This document shows positions 33,056 through 45,405 of a stretch of DNA of 64,000 nt, piece after piece. The notes beneath the pieces were generated by a model. That model worked only from the letters and a program-made list of their open reading frames with translations. It was not told the DNA's origin and made no database searches. Within the stretch, counting starts at the first letter, position 1. Every line of letters starts with the position of its first letter. Source of the DNA: Lepas anatifera. Its lineage: Eukaryota > Arthropoda > Thecostraca > Lepadidae. The position numbers and the translations under genes were made by a program. The DNA is taken from positions 744,001 through 808,000 of the forward strand of contig JAOTON010000386.1 of assembly GCA_034440635.1 (NCBI GenBank), given 5' to 3'.

Positions 33056-35690
33056 ACACTGAGACTCTGCTCATCAGCTGGCTCGACCTAGTATGACTGT
33101 TGTTGTTTGTTACCGGCCCCGAACGATGATCTGTTTTGGCTGGGATATTGCGTGTTTGGCACTACCCGCACTGGGCCTTTGCTTGTACTTGGCGATTTCA
33201 TTTGCCTGAGATTAAATGGAGGCAGCAGAGGGATGGGCGTGTGAATGCGATGCTGATCAGAAACTCGAGACGAGCCGTTGACTTTGTTGACCAGTGTGAA
33301 TTCCTTGACCTTAGCCGCGTCACATGCCAACACGTGTGCGACACCCTAGATCTGGTGTTGTCAAGGGTATTACCAACGTTAGTGCTGTACCCAGGAAAGC
33401 ACGATCGCCTCTGATCTGACGGTTGCAATCTCGTTCGTTTCGTACACGCCTCCTCTGCGAGCTACACGCTTTGCAGCTTATAACTACCGCCGAGCTGATT
33501 TTGATGGGCTCCGAGCAGCTTTAGGATAGCTCCCTGGCATTTGTTGGCGGTATGGATATCGATGAAGCTGTATCTTTTTATTCTCTTGTTGACGCCGCCA
33601 TCCGTGATCATATACCATTAGTTGTTCCCAAAAACGTTATCCGCCATGGTTCACGCAGAGGTCAGGCGTGCACTGAAATGAAGCAGGCTGCCTTTGAACA
33701 ATGAGCGCCAGCCTGGTGATGAACGTGTGAAGGCGGACTTTGCGAAAGGCGCTGCTTTCAAACACTTGTCTAGTCGGGCTCTCCAGTACCTGAAATGTCT
33801 TGTTTCAGACTTTACAAACAACCCGAAACGTTTTTGGACTTTTATGAAGTGTTTTAAACAGACGAAGGGAGTACCGGTTTTGAAAGCAATGACGTACTTT
33901 TTACCGACGACACAGACAAGGCCAACCTATTAAACCATACTTTTTCTTCTAAATTCTCTGACCCTAATGCTGTAAATTTCCCTGACATACCTTTTAGTGT
34001 GGATGATCGTTTGATTGCCTTCACTGTGTCGAGGAAACTGTACGTCGCTTGCTGCAAGAATTAGTTGTACCAAAGCCTGCGGTCCTGATGGGTTAAGTGC
34101 TCGCGTGCTTCGCGAATGTGCTGGAGAACTGGCTAGCCCTCTGTGCAAAATTTTCAAATGTCCCTCAACTGTGAATTATTTCCTGAGCAGTGGGGCGAAG
34201 CAAATATTGTTCCGATATTCAAAAGGGTCACGAAAATCCTGACAACTATCGCTCTGTTTCTTGCTGCCTCTTTTGGCCAAAATTTTTGAAAAATAGTATG
34301 CAACCGATTTACCAGCACGTCCGGCCTCATCTTTCCATGTCAGCATGGATTCTTGCCAAATAGATCTGTCAATCTAATCTGGCATCTTTTCTGGCACGCG
34401 GGTGGAAAGCCATTTCTGACAGCAGTCAGCTAGACGCAGTGTCACAGATTTCTCGAGCGCGTTCCAAGTGTTAACCATCGTCTTTATTGTACAAACTGCA
34501 GCGAATGTATGGCATTGACAACTTAGCGTTGAAATGGTTGGTTCTTATCTTGGCAGACGTAAACAGAGAGTGGTGCTGAACGGAAAAGTTTCGGATTGGG
34601 CTCGTGTGGCCTCAGGCCACCAGAGGGAGGGCTCATCTCACCGTTGTTGTTTTCAGTTTTCGTAAACGACCTGCCACATAGTTTCTACCAAGTGTTTGCT
34701 TTTCGCGGACGATCTGAAAATATTCCATCAGTGAAATCCCAAAATGACGTTAACACATTACAGAAAGACCTGGACGCAGTAACAAGTTGGGCTGCTGCCT
34801 GGAGCTGAATCTAAACGCCTCAAAATGCAAGTCTTTCAAAATCTCTTTAAAACGCAATCTCATTGATTCGGCTTATAAAATCAACGGAACAATTTTGGAG
34901 AACGTTTCTTCCATAAAGATTTGGGAATCATTCTTGACCAAAGCTTACCTTTTCCGACCATATAAACTCGATGGTTTCCAAAGCAAACAGATCCTCGGTT
35001 TATTAATCAGAACCTTCAGACAGCCTCCCTAGATGTAAGCTGGATAAGAAGGCCGCTTTGGGGCTTTTAATGCAAATGTTCGGTGTTTTAGGTATTGTTC
35101 AGTGGTTTGGGCTGGAGCCGCAAATGTCATCTGGATCGTGTGAAGATCCAACACAAGTTTTTGATGTGGCTTGCGAACCATGTTGACCCAGCCTGTCCAT
35201 ATAAGGTTACGAGGAATTGACGAGTTTTATGATGTTCGTACTTTATTGGCAAGGCGTGTACAACATGACATCTTATTCAAGCAAGGTTTTTAGAGGTCTC
35301 ATCGCATCATCTCATCTTTTGGAATGTTTCTCGCTTCATGTACCATCTAGAACTACCAGGAATGCTAGTGCTACTTTTTAAATGTGCCTTTTGGTCGAGT
35401 GAACACGATACAATCATGTGTGTTTGTGCGGGCTCCTCGCGTTGTTAATAACTTTTAGTTTCTACCAACCTGCGATATTTTGACGGATCCCATTGGACGA
35501 CTTAAAAGTGTATCGCCTCTTTTACGACTTACAAACAGCTTTCATAGGCCAGTGACCAGATTGATTATTTGTGTTTGTTGTGTTAGAAATGTTTTGGCGT
35601 TTTAGGAATAGGCTGTTGGTGACTATGCATTTTATCTTTCATTGACTTCACTATAATTGGGTTGTGCCTGTTGGTGATTAATACATATAC
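32560..35690 (+). mobile_element. Decayed CR1-like non-LTR retrotransposon
   Basis: In order along 3.1 kb: an N-terminal segment with a 2A-like motif (32735-32770), endonuclease pieces, an RT N-terminal segment near 33790-33850 (YLKCLVSDFTNNPKRFWTFM, close to LVCDLKSNPKRFWSFL of the 61.5-kb copy), ANIVPIF near 34203, and RT thumb remnants near 34800-34990. The 3' end near 35660-35690 (TTGGTGATTAATA) parallels that of the copy ending at 63.5 kb. Many frameshifts and stops show it is inactive. Confidence 0.85.
33421..35050 (+). pseudogene. CR1-like reverse transcriptase remnants
   Basis: Fragments in several frames align with the better copy at 61585-63240: NPKRFWTFMKC near 33820, KACGPDGLSARVLRECAGEL near 34075, EANIVPIFKR near 34200, a YGIDNLALKW-type segment near 34510, and CLELNLNASKCKSFKISLK near 34800. 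Motif A and motif C are no longer readable. This is a long-dead copy. Confidence 0.8.
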
Positions 35691-36300
35691 AGTACAGGAT
35701 CAGAGAGACAGCTAGGTTGCCTTGTCTATTCTAGTTAATCACGGTAATTACCCTGTGATGGTGACTTGGCACTTCCCTGGAAGCTTGTTTATCTAACTAG
35801 CCAAATTTGATCGGATTTTGTATTGGCCTCTTCTGTCGGACATCATGTTGTCAATGTTCAGCTTTTGTAGCGTCCCTGGCTGGCGAGTTGGTGGGTTTTC
35901 CACCTCTGGCCTCAACGACACCAGCCATTGGCGCCCATCAAATTCGCCAGCTGTTCGGGGTGTCCATCCAAAAATCCAATCCATGACACACTGCACATGG
36001 AGCATTCTACTACACATTGACGGCAACTTTTCAAATATAAAACCATAATATCACTGATTCTGATATGAATTTGCATGTTGGACTATCTCGGGCGTTGAAT
36101 TCAGCTGTCAAGTTTTAGGCTCAATCTGACCTGCCGTTACTGAGTCGTAGCGTCGGGCATTTTCGACAGATTACAATACAGATACATCATACACCATATC
36201 TTTGTAGTCTCGTGACTACAATTTAAATTCATCAAAATATGTGAAATTATGCATTAGTCTCACAAACAGGATATTATGACCCAAAGGTTTATTGAATATT
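35691..36300. other. No assignable feature
   Basis: Short frames only, nothing recognised between the CR1-like element and the family A fragment. Confidence 0.4.
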
Positions 36301-36309
36301 TATAACGAG

Positions 36310-36560
36310 AGAAAGCGACCAGAGAAAGGCGCATGGTGCCAAAAAGATTATTCTAAATCAACTCTGTCATATGCTAGAGCCCAAAAACTACTCAAAATGC
36401 CACCTTCCTAGACCTGTCATAGCCTCAATATTGACCTGAGCCAAAAAGTGACTGGTCTAGTTTCCTCATGAATTTGTAGAAGCTATCCTCCAATGTTCGC
36501 GTTTTTCGCTGTCCCCCATAGGGACCGAGTTCGAGGGGGTGTAAAAACACCCCCCCACCA
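36310..36560 (-). mobile_element. TTAA element family A, minus-strand fragment
   Basis: It matches 51870-52110 in the same orientation: AACTCTGTCA, GCTAGAGCC, CCTCAATATTGACCTGA, AAAAAGTGACTGGT, TTCGCGTTTTTCGCT, GAGTTCGAG, GGGCGAAGGTGGC. It is truncated at the left. A separate TTAAAGGGAATGG-type terminus (minus) sits at about 36662-36675. Confidence 0.7.
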
Positions 36561-36679
36561 GGGCGAAGGTGGCGAAGAAAAAAGATATTTCCTGATTTTC
36601 AGGAAACAGTATTTTCTCCTCTTTTTCTTACATTGTTAATCTTAGAGTTTCAATAAAGTGGTCCATTCCCTTTAAGCAA

Positions 36680-38310
36680 CGCTTCCCGTAGTGGTACCGC
36701 GTTCATTTTTGGCAGGCCAGCTCATCTGACCTGGCGGCATGAATGGACCTGAGATGACACAGAAATAACAACTTGGAGAATGATGGAAGCGAATGAAATA
36801 TTATATGTTTCATGCCGCAAATCTGAGCATTGACGTGTCTTCAATCTGTTTTCCCGCTTTTTGCACCCCAAAAGATCGTCGGAATCTACGTGTACTCCCC
36901 TTGGGTCCGTAGAAAGCTGAGCGTGTAATTAGGTACACATGCGATGAACACAACAATTATTTCAATTTTTAGCATTTAATGGATAAGACCTGATATTTCA
37001 ATCTTGAAAAATTTTGAGTCTAAATTTAAGACAGCGCCAAAATATTACCGGTTGTGTCACGTGGGCAAGTAACAGACAGCTAGACCACCTTCCCGACAGC
37101 GGGGATGTCTACCAACGGTTAGTACAACCCCGTTTGACTGTTAGCCGCTTCTCTCCATACAGTGAAGAATTCTGGTCGCCTCTCACAAAATCATAAACCT
37201 GATATTTTTCAGAGCTGCTTGGAATTAAAGTTCTCAACAAATATTCAAAACCTGAGAAAAAGTGCAATGCCCTTATTGGCTTGTATGACACATAGTACTT
37301 ATTCATAGCGAAAATTAACTCATGGTCTACTTCGTTCCATGATCGTTGCTATAGTGTGATTGCGCCCATTATTACGGCATATTTGGTACGAGTGTAACCT
37401 TTAATACAATGGTAAAAACACATGCGTGTATACAACATGAACGGAAACATCCGTCTCCAATCTCTATGTGACGCAAAAATCATTGTGGGAAACAAACCGA
37501 TAATAATAAAACTCAAAATTTGTAAAGGACTTGCATGACCACAGTCAAAAGTAAGATAATGTCATGAGTTCACACAACAAAAAATATATAGTAGAACCAA
37601 AGGTCAAGTTTTTGTATCTTTTTTAGTTCAAATAAAACATATTGTACAAATGTTTATGTTTTAACCCCGGAGCTGCAGACCAAAAAAGATAGCTCTGCAT
37701 GGCGACTGGCCCAAAATGCCCGAGGCTATAACTCAGTAACAGTTTGCCAGATTGAGCTAAGAACCTGATAGCCGAATTCAGCGCCCCAGATAATCCCACA
37801 GACAAATCTATGTCACAATCAGCGACATGAGGGTAGCATATACACCAGCCGATGTGTCATGGACACAGGGTCATTGTCGTCAATGTGTCGGCCAGTTGGT
37901 CGACAGCAAGCAGCTGGTGGAAGGGTTGTTGGATCCCGTACTGCCACGCAGCATCCGACGGCTTTGCATAGGGTCGTAATCAAGCCTTACTTTCAATCTC
38001 AAAGTAGACATTGACTATATATTAAGAATCGTGGTCGCATTGTTCCTCCCGATGTGCACATAAGCCAGGTGAGGCTGCACCTGTTCACACACCTCCGTCC
38101 AAGTCCTCGAAGGTGGCAAACTAATCCGTTAAGTGACATAACTGGCTACTGCCGCGCCGCTGGAGCCGTGCTTGTCTAAGTACCCGGTGTAAGCGCCTTA
38201 GCATCCCAACCAGATCTAAAAAATACGGGCAGAGCTTTGATGAAGGTAAAATTTGTATCAGCGTCATGCTGAAGCCACTCAATAACCATACTGCACCTAC
38301 TGTGTGTGAG
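36680..38310. other. No assignable feature
   Basis: No gene or known repeat recognised in this 1.6 kb. Confidence 0.35.
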
Positions 38311-38312
38311 GA

Positions 38313-39020
38313 CATTAACCCTTGCACTTACAGGGGATTGTTGCAACCCCCTAAGGGTTTTCAAAAATTGAAAACGAGCTTTTTAAGTTGGAGCCTTGAA
38401 TGTTTGTATAACCTCTGGGGCATTCATTGCGCATGTTTTGCAAAAAGGTTCCTTCCTTTCAAGGTCACGGAGCTATGACCTCAAGAGTGGAAGCATGTTG
38501 AGGTCATTTGGGCGCCGGTACCCATTTTCACGTGAATGCTCCAGACTCTCATCGTTCTTTTGCAGCATTTGTTTATGAACTGGCCCAGAATATTTTCTTC
38601 AAACCTTCGAGGATTATTTTTATTAGGTTAGACCTTTTATGACCCTGCTCGACCTTCAATTGCCTTGATTTGACCTTGCGTGACCTCAGTGATAATTATT
38701 TATCGAATAACGACTACATATGCGTGTTTCGATTCGGTATTTCGAAATGGGATGAACACCGAAATAGTTCACTTGCGTCCGATACGGACTTGAAATTTTT
38801 CGACCTGTGACCTTATTTGAGCTTGAAAGGGGTGTAAGCAATGACAGATGAAGAAGCAAGCACATACGTAAATGATGCATATTGGCTTATGAAAAGTCAA
38901 TTTGAATAATATAGACACTAAACTAGTTGGTTTCCATATTGTATGGACTTGACAATTTTGAAATTTGACCTTATTTGACCTTGAACGGGGTGTAAGGAAT
39001 ATCATATGATGAAGCAGGCA
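38313..39020. mobile_element. TGACCT-rich TTAACCC-ended element, with an internal tandem duplication
   Basis: It starts TTAACCCTTGCACTTACAGG, a piggyBac-style TTAACCC end. It carries many TGACCT/AGGTCA words and contains two related segments of about 155 bp: 38787-38870 and 38946-39020 share GACCTTATTTGA, CTTGAA, GGGGTGTAAG and GATGAAG. No right-hand TTAA terminus was found, so its extent is a guess. Confidence 0.45.
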
Positions 39021-39375
39021 CGGATTAGATCAATCTCCAGGGGTATGTAATTTTTGCACCACCTATTCAGTTTGAAGCAGCAGCCTTCCATCGCCCTCAA
39101 GTCTACCTTTGAGTACCATCCCACGGTGATAAGAGCGCCGTTCACTTGCTATCAGTTTTGCCGTTTAATCTCCGTGTGTGCAAGACCAAGAGCGAACTGA
39201 GATCACAGTGAAGCTATCGCACTTCCAAATTTAAATAAATATCCCCCTGTTGGGTTATTCCCTCGATATTTTTGCCTATTTTCGGTTTTATGTCATTCCA
39301 TGTCCTCCTTTGGAAAAGGTTTATCAAACATGGCTCAACATGCCACAGCACCAGTGGGACTGAACGATGGAGCGT

Positions 39376-40106
39376 ACCTGCCGTATATAGCTGTTGGAGC
39401 TATCAGACACGCTGCCATCCGATCTCTTACCTGCCGTATCAAGCTGTTGGAGCTAGCAGACACGCTGTCATCCGATCTCTTACCTGCCGTATCAAGCTGT
39501 TGGAGCTATCAGACACGCTGCCATCCGATCTCTTACCTGCCGTATCAAGCTGTTGGAGCTATCAGACACGCTGCCATCCGATCTCTTACCTGCCGTATGA
39601 AGCTGTTGGAGCTGTCAGACACGCTGCCATCCGATCTCTTACCTGCCGTATCAAGCTGTTGGAGCTATCAGACACGCTGCCATCCGATCTCTTACCTGCC
39701 GTATCAAGCTGTTGGAGCTGTCAGACACGCTGCCATCCGATCTCTTACCTGCCGTATCAAGCTGTTGGAGCTGTCAGACACGCTGTCATCCGATCTCTTA
39801 CCTGCCGTATCAAGCTGTTGGAGCTGCCAGACACGCTGTCATCCGATCTCTTAAGCTGTTGGAGCTGTCAGACACGCTGCCGTCCGATCTCTTACCTGCC
39901 GTATCAAGCTGTTGGATCTGTCAGACACGCTGCCATCCTATCTCTTACCTGCCATATCAAGCTGTTATAGCTGTCAGACACGCTGTCATCCGATCTCTTA
40001 CCTGCCGTATTAAGCTGTTGGAGCTGTCACACACGCTGCCATCCGATCTCTTACCTGCCGTATAAAGCTGTTGGAGCTGTCAGACACGCTGCCATCCGAT
40101 CTCTTA
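39376..40106 (+). repeat. Satellite, 53-bp unit, about 14 copies
   Basis: Units of 53 bp carry CTGTTGGAGCT, TCAGACACGCTG, CATCCGATCTCTTACC and TGCCGTATCAAG. Copies are very similar, with one 12-bp deletion at about 39851. The unit length is not a multiple of three, and no forward frame contains a stop, so three overlapping repetitive frames appear. I regard these as a by-product of the repeat. Confidence 0.97.
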
Positions 40107-40860
40107 TGCCGGCGGCGATGTCGCACCCCTCTCCACCGAGTCTGCAACATACAGGGACACAGACCACAGCGTTAGTCCTGCGAAGGGGGGGGGGCTACCG
40201 CTCTCCATGTCTGCAACACACAGACACGCGGGAGGTAGCGTCAGGCTCGTGAGGGCTACTTCTATCTGTGTCTGCAACACCCAGACACACAGATAGCAGC
40301 CTTAGTCTTGTGAGGGCTACTACTCTCTGTGTCTGCAACACACAGACAAACACACGGAATGTATCGTTAGTCTTGTGAGGGCTACTGCTATCTATGTCTA
40401 CAACACACAGACAAACACACGGAAGGTAGCATTAGTCTTGTGAGGGCTACTGCTATCAGTGTCTGCAACACACAGACAAACACACGGATGGCAGCGTTAA
40501 TCCTGTGAGGGCTACTGCTATCTGTGTCTGCAACACACAGACAAACACACGGAAGGTAGCATTAGTCTTGTAAGGGCTACTGCTATATGTGTCTGCAACA
40601 AACACATACACACAGAAGGTAGCATTAGTCTTGTGAGGGCTACTGCTATCCGTGTCTGCAACACACAGACAAACACACGGAAGGTAGCATTAGTCTTGTG
40701 AGGGCTACTGCTATATGTGTCTGCAACAAACACACACACAGAGAAGGTAGCATTAGTCTTGTGAGGGCTTCTGCTATATGTGTCGGCAATACACAGACAC
40801 ACACGGAAGGTAGCATTAGTCTTGTGAGGGCTTCTGCTATCTGTGTCGGAAACATAATGG
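40107..40860 (+). repeat. Satellite, about 65-bp unit, about 11 copies
   Basis: Units of 63-66 bp carry TCTGCAACACACAGACA, AACACACGGAAGGTAGCA, TTAGTCTTGTGAGGGCTAC and TGCTATCTGTG. The array follows the 53-bp satellite with almost no gap, and the first units are the most diverged. Confidence 0.95.
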
Positions 40861-41000
40861 CATACCCGAGGGAGCTAACCAACAAACATGAATCAGTGCA
40901 GAACAATCAATAATCATGGACTAAAAAACCGTCAACAGTTACGCTGCCGACACAGTTCCCGCTGAGCTTAACGCGCTGTGCTGCCTGAAAGCAGCCCTAG

Positions 41001-41198
41001 CATAGGCGCGTTCAGAATTTCCGACTCCAGGGGAGGGGGCAATTGGGCAAGTTGCAGCATTTAGACCGGCGGGACACCACTTGTCAAAAACGCCACCTAC
41101 TGGTAAGGTGTCGAATTTCAGGTAACGGTGGCCGAAGTGGATGGAAGTCGTGAATGCTTTATCGGGTTATCCTTCTTTGCCCCTTGAATTCGCCCATG
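41001..41198. mobile_element. Probable hAT-like MITE
   Basis: It starts CATAGGCGCGTTCAGAA and ends TTGAATTCGCCCATG, imperfect inverted termini of the CATAGGCG type seen in the other MITEs. The flanking 8-mers do not match, so this rests on the termini alone. Confidence 0.5.
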
Positions 41199-41329
41199 AT
41201 CCCAAAATATTGTTATCAAGATAAGGCATTTAGTAATGTCTAAAAGTGTAAAAATGCAACTAGAACAGAACTCAGTGCACTGGAGACTGCAATACTGAAT
41301 TGGTGTTAGCACTATTAATTGAACTATAA

Positions 41330-42060
41330 ACATGATATTTTTAGTCCTTTTGAGTTAGTTTCAAACGATTTCCATAAAATTGGTTTCAACCGCCTTGAAA
41401 TCGATCAAGTCATGAAAAACACGCGCGTTTAAGCAAATCGATAGGTTTTGCAAACATGGAACGAGCAATGACTATACTAGGCTAAAATACCGTGACCTAA
41501 CGTCCGGTCGAGGTCACCATCTACCCATATATGGTCATCATGCATATCGACCTACTCGCAATGACAATCCAAACGTAATGGTATCACAATGAGAGATCTT
41601 ATCACTTCCTTGGAAGTTTTTGACGTGAGTCGGAAAACCTGCTAAGAAGTTCCCGGTGACCTCTGAGAGGAATCAGTTTGAAACTTACAACAGGAAGCTG
41701 AGGAGTGGCCCAAGATACCATAATGTTTAGAGGAGCAATTTATTCTAACCTCTATATATAAAAAACATATTCGGTCCATACCAGGTTTCCCCATGCACTT
41801 CCAATGATTCTATGGTCCCTAATTTTTTCAAGATAAGTCATTTAGTAAGGTCTAGAAGTGTAGAAATGCAACTATAACAGAACTCAGTGCATTGGAACTG
41901 CAATGATGGACTGGTGTCAGCACTATCATATGACCTATAAACATGAGATCTTCACACCTTTTTAGTTAGTTTCAAACGATTTCCATAGGGTTAGATACGG
42001 CTATGATCTGTATCTAGCCCTAGTTCGTCGATATAAAAATTCCCCATAATTTTCAAAGTC
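41330..42060 (+). mobile_element. TTAA element family A, internal fragment
   Basis: It shares with 48970-49340 the blocks GACTAT.CTAGG, CATATCGACCTACT/CACATCAATGGACT, CAATCCAAACGTAATGGT, GTGGCCCA and GATCCTAC/GATACCAT in the same order. It is truncated at both ends, and the right side runs into a family B fragment. Confidence 0.6.
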
Positions 42061-42617
42061 ATTGCCCCAGAGTTCCGGTCAGATGGCACTACTCAGTATT
42101 ACGTATGATATGCTGTGCGTTCGTAGTTAAAGTTACTCTATGTCAAGTTCAAGGTCACAAGTCAAAGCCAAAGGTCTTTTTCAAGGGCAAACCCTCATTT
42201 CCCACCCAAAGGCTGCTATAGTGCGAGTTATATTGTACATTGCTGGGAATATGTTATGTTATTACGTCATAGGTCAGTGACCTCGAATGGCCCTGACGTC
42301 AAAACTTCAAAATATATTTTTTGGGACCTTCCCTTTGTGGCCTTAGTCAATTTTCAATGTATTCTGGACTTCTTTTTGCATAATTACGGCATTTCTCGAT
42401 TGGTCTCCAGCACGGCTCAGATTTGACCTTCGCGACCTTGTTTGACCTGCGCCATATTGAACTAGGTTGATAAAAATTGTTTATACCGTAGATCACTATA
42501 GTCTTTACATACCCCCAAACGGGCGTTTTTCTAACTTTCTTAGTTTCTGAGAGATGGGAATTTTAGGACCCCTCCACTGCTCGTTGACGCCAGATCCCTC
42601 TCCACTTCACGTGTTAA
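42060..42617 (+). mobile_element. TTAA element family B, right-hand fragment
   Basis: It parallels 29540-30104 (AGTTCCGGTCAGATGGCA, CAAAGGCTGCTATAGT, AAACGGGCGTTTTT, CTCTCCACT) and ends CACGTGTTAA with the terminal TTAA intact (42614-42617). The left part is missing. Confidence 0.75.
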
Positions 42618-43171
42618 GTTAATCGACGAGCAGCTTCATGCTCCATGCCGATTGCGCAACATGTCCTGGAGATTGATCCCAGGTATGTGTTCGCAGCAGG
42701 ATCCGCCTCCACCAAAGACACTGGTTCCATTAAAACAACTTGGCTATGGGAAGCTCCGGCTCCAGCTCCGAAACTATTTGAAAGTCGGTGGAAATATAGA
42801 TTTGGATAGTCGTAGCAGCAGAGAAAAAGAGGGTCTGGAGACTGGGGGAATCGAAATCAAGTATTAAAGTATGTATCAGGGGCGGATCCAGGCTTCTCTC
42901 AAGGAGGGGGCGAATTCGAGGCTCGGGGGCCCGTCATTTGGGGAGGGGGCCGCGACTCGGGGAACCGTGGAAAAAGTTAAATGTGATGGAACTCAGCTGT
43001 AAAAAAATGGGTGCCCCAGACCCAACCCGGGGTCATTTTAAAAGTTACCACCACGCCTACATGCTCGCACGCACTGTATAGTCAGCATATACATATACAG
43101 ACAGGGCTTTTCAATCATTGCACCCTTGTGGGGGCCCGGCAGCATCGGCGGGAGGCGTTTGTTTCGAGTGC

Positions 43172-44590
43172 TTAAATGGAATGTGGCACCTTGGTCAAAT
43201 CCTGGAATTTAGTGTAATTAGGGGAACTTTTAGCCGGAAATCTTGGAAGTGTCCATGATTTCTCTGAAACATGTACAATAAGCTCAATATTTTGATTTTT
43301 AACACGCGCATTGACGGGGGTCTGAGCCACCTTCGCTTTGACGAGGGGCGCGGGTATCCGCCCCCCCTAAGATCTCGAGAACCACGGTAGGTAGCGAAAA
43401 ACGGTAAACGGCGTTGGGTAGCCCATCCACTTCTCCATCGAAAATATTGGAACCATTTTTTGTCAGGTCACATTTAAGGTCACGAGCGGCCAAAACATGC
43501 CGTAATAGGGATAACATGTAAATTAAGTTTTTCGGCCATTACATCTGGGATGTGTAAGCCGTTTAGTCACGTCCTCGCGGGCCTCTGATAAGTCACACCC
43601 AAATCCCTTCCACAGGGAGTTCGACGCCATCCCGGGTTTGTCTTTTTTACATTACATCTGAACAAGTAAAGATAGAGCAAAACGACTTGAACTGCATGAA
43701 TCCTCGCAGCAAGCCGAATCGAATGATATATAATTTGACCTTGCAAGGTCAAATCAAGGATTTGACCTGACCTGAGGACAGGTCAGGGTCAAATTATTAA
43801 AAATGCATATCATTAGAACCGCAAAGCCAAGGCAAGTCTAATGCAGCTAAAATAAACGCTCTATCACTATCTTTTACTGAGTTATTTAGTAAAACCCATT
43901 TTTCCCATGTATTTCCAATGGAGAGGTCATGCCTTGCACCTGACCTTAGGTCATCGATATCAAAAATACCGGAACATATTTTAGAGAATTCGGTGGGCCC
44001 ATTATGTGATATGAGTTTCAATTGGATAAGTTCACCCTGCTCCGACTTATGCTATCTTAAACTTCCTTTAGGTCAGGTCACTTGACCTGTACTGGTGAAC
44101 TGACCTGAGATGACCTTACCTTAAAATTTTCACAGAAGTTGTAAGAATGATGAGGGAAAAGGTATGCCAAGTACGGCGGCGCGCAGCGCCGCCGTTTTTT
44201 CGCTATCTCCGAAAAACCCGAGGGGGAGCGGGTACCCGCCCCCCATCAATGCGCGTGTTAAAATGTTCCTGTATGGAAAGAAATAAATACCTGCCTGTGG
44301 ATGATGTCATGATCTGACAACCCCTTCTATATTCAATACGCTTCAAGGGCTTCGATTGGCTGATACTCACCGTGACGTCAGCATATGTCGTCACACCAAC
44401 AGCCATGACAAATGTGGCCTGCTGCTAAGGGTACATGAGGGGTACATTTCAGGTAGGTTTTAGCTTTTTTCTACGGAAATCTTGAGTTCCAAGGCAGATG
44501 ATATATATTGAGTACCGGGTTTTTCGACTTGCTTTACAACTTGGTTATCTCATTTAAAATCACGTTATGAATTTGCCACATTCCCTTTAA
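43172..44590. mobile_element. TTAA-flanked MITE, copy split by an inner insertion
   Basis: Outer TTAA at 43172-43175 and 44587-44590. The left half (TGGAATGTGGCACCTTGG...) and right half (...TTTGCCACATTCCCTTTAA) together match the 456-bp element at 17211-17666. They are separated by the 43299-44261 insertion. Confidence 0.92.
43299..44261 (+). mobile_element. TTAA element family A, complete 963-bp copy nested in a MITE
   Basis: It begins TTAACACGCGCATTGACGGG and ends CATCAATGCGCGTGTTAA, with terminal inverted repeats of about 22 bp with one mismatch, and TTAA at each end. The uninterrupted relative at 17211-17666 reads straight across this TTAA, confirming precise insertion. Inside are CCACCTTCGC near 43328, many AGGTCA half-sites (43735-43800, 44070-44130) and a GGCGGCGCGCAGCGCCGCC palindrome near 44176. 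No reading frame of note. Confidence 0.93.
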
Positions 44591-44882
44591 GGTCAGGCCC
44601 AAGGTGAGGGCGATCGCCCCATCGCCCCCACCTTGGATCCGCCCCTGGAATGTATGCACGTTTGTCTTACTTTGGAATCCGTAGAAATGTCGAATAAAGG
44701 GATAAAACGTTTTCATATACATTTTTGCGCAGTTATAGCCATGTGCAACACATTGCATATTTTTTTACGTATATCCTATATTGGCTAAAGCTGTGTGAGA
44801 GACATTTCCTGTTGCTCATTATACATGAATGAATAAATAAATAAAGACTTTGCGCTGTCCACTTTGACCGACTGAACAGAAG

Positions 44883-45405
44883 GAGATCAGACGTCGGTTT
44901 CCGTGGCTGGGTACGGAGATCAGACGTCGGTTTCCGTGGCTGGGTACGGAGATCAGACGTCGGTGTCCGTGGCTTGGTATGGAGATCAGACGTCGGTTTC
45001 CGTGGCTCGGTACGGAAATCAGACGTCTGTTTCCGTGGCTTGGGTACGGAGATCAGACGTCGATTTCCGTGGCTGGGTACGGAGATCAGACGTCGGTGTC
45101 CCTGGCTCGGTATGGAGATCAGACGTCGGTTTCCGTGGCTGGGTACGGAGATCAGACGTCAGTTTCCGTGGCTTGGTACGGAGATCAGACGTCGGTGTCC
45201 CTGGCTCGGTATGGAGATCAGACGTCGGTTTCCGTGGCTGGGTACGGAGATCAGACGTCAGTTTCCGTGGCTCGGTACGGAGATCAGACGTCGGTGTCCG
45301 TGGCTCGGTACGGAGATCAGACGTCAGTTTCCGTGGCTCGGTACGGAGATCAGACGTCAGTTTCCGTGGCTTGGTACGGAGATCAGACGTCTGTTTCCGT
45401 GGCTG
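44883..45405 (+). repeat. Satellite, 33-bp unit, about 16 copies
   Basis: Unit GAGATCAGACGTCGGTTTCC followed by GTGGCTGGGTACG. Being a multiple of three, it would encode an 11-residue repeat (YGDQTSVSVAG), but one 34-bp unit near 45040 shifts the frame. All forward frames and one reverse frame are open, so coding is doubtful. Variant units recur in threes (CGGTGTCCCTGGCTCGGTATG, CGGTTTCC, CAGTTTCC), giving a duplicated 99-bp higher-order unit near 45090-45285. Confidence 0.96.

Larger units (their letters stand above)
42877..44647. mobile_element. hAT-like MITE holding two nested TTAA elements
   Basis: The ends CAGGGGCGGATCCAGG and CCTTGGATCCGCCCCTG are inverted. Flanking 8-mers gtatgtat (42869-42876) and gaatgtat (44648-44655) match at 7/8. 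Without the inner 43172-44590 insertion the element would be about 350 bp, typical of a MITE. Confidence 0.82.

Noticed and set aside
39272..40065. Overlapping forward frames of up to 232 codons
   Set aside because: They come from a 53-bp satellite with no stop in any forward frame, so openness carries no coding information.
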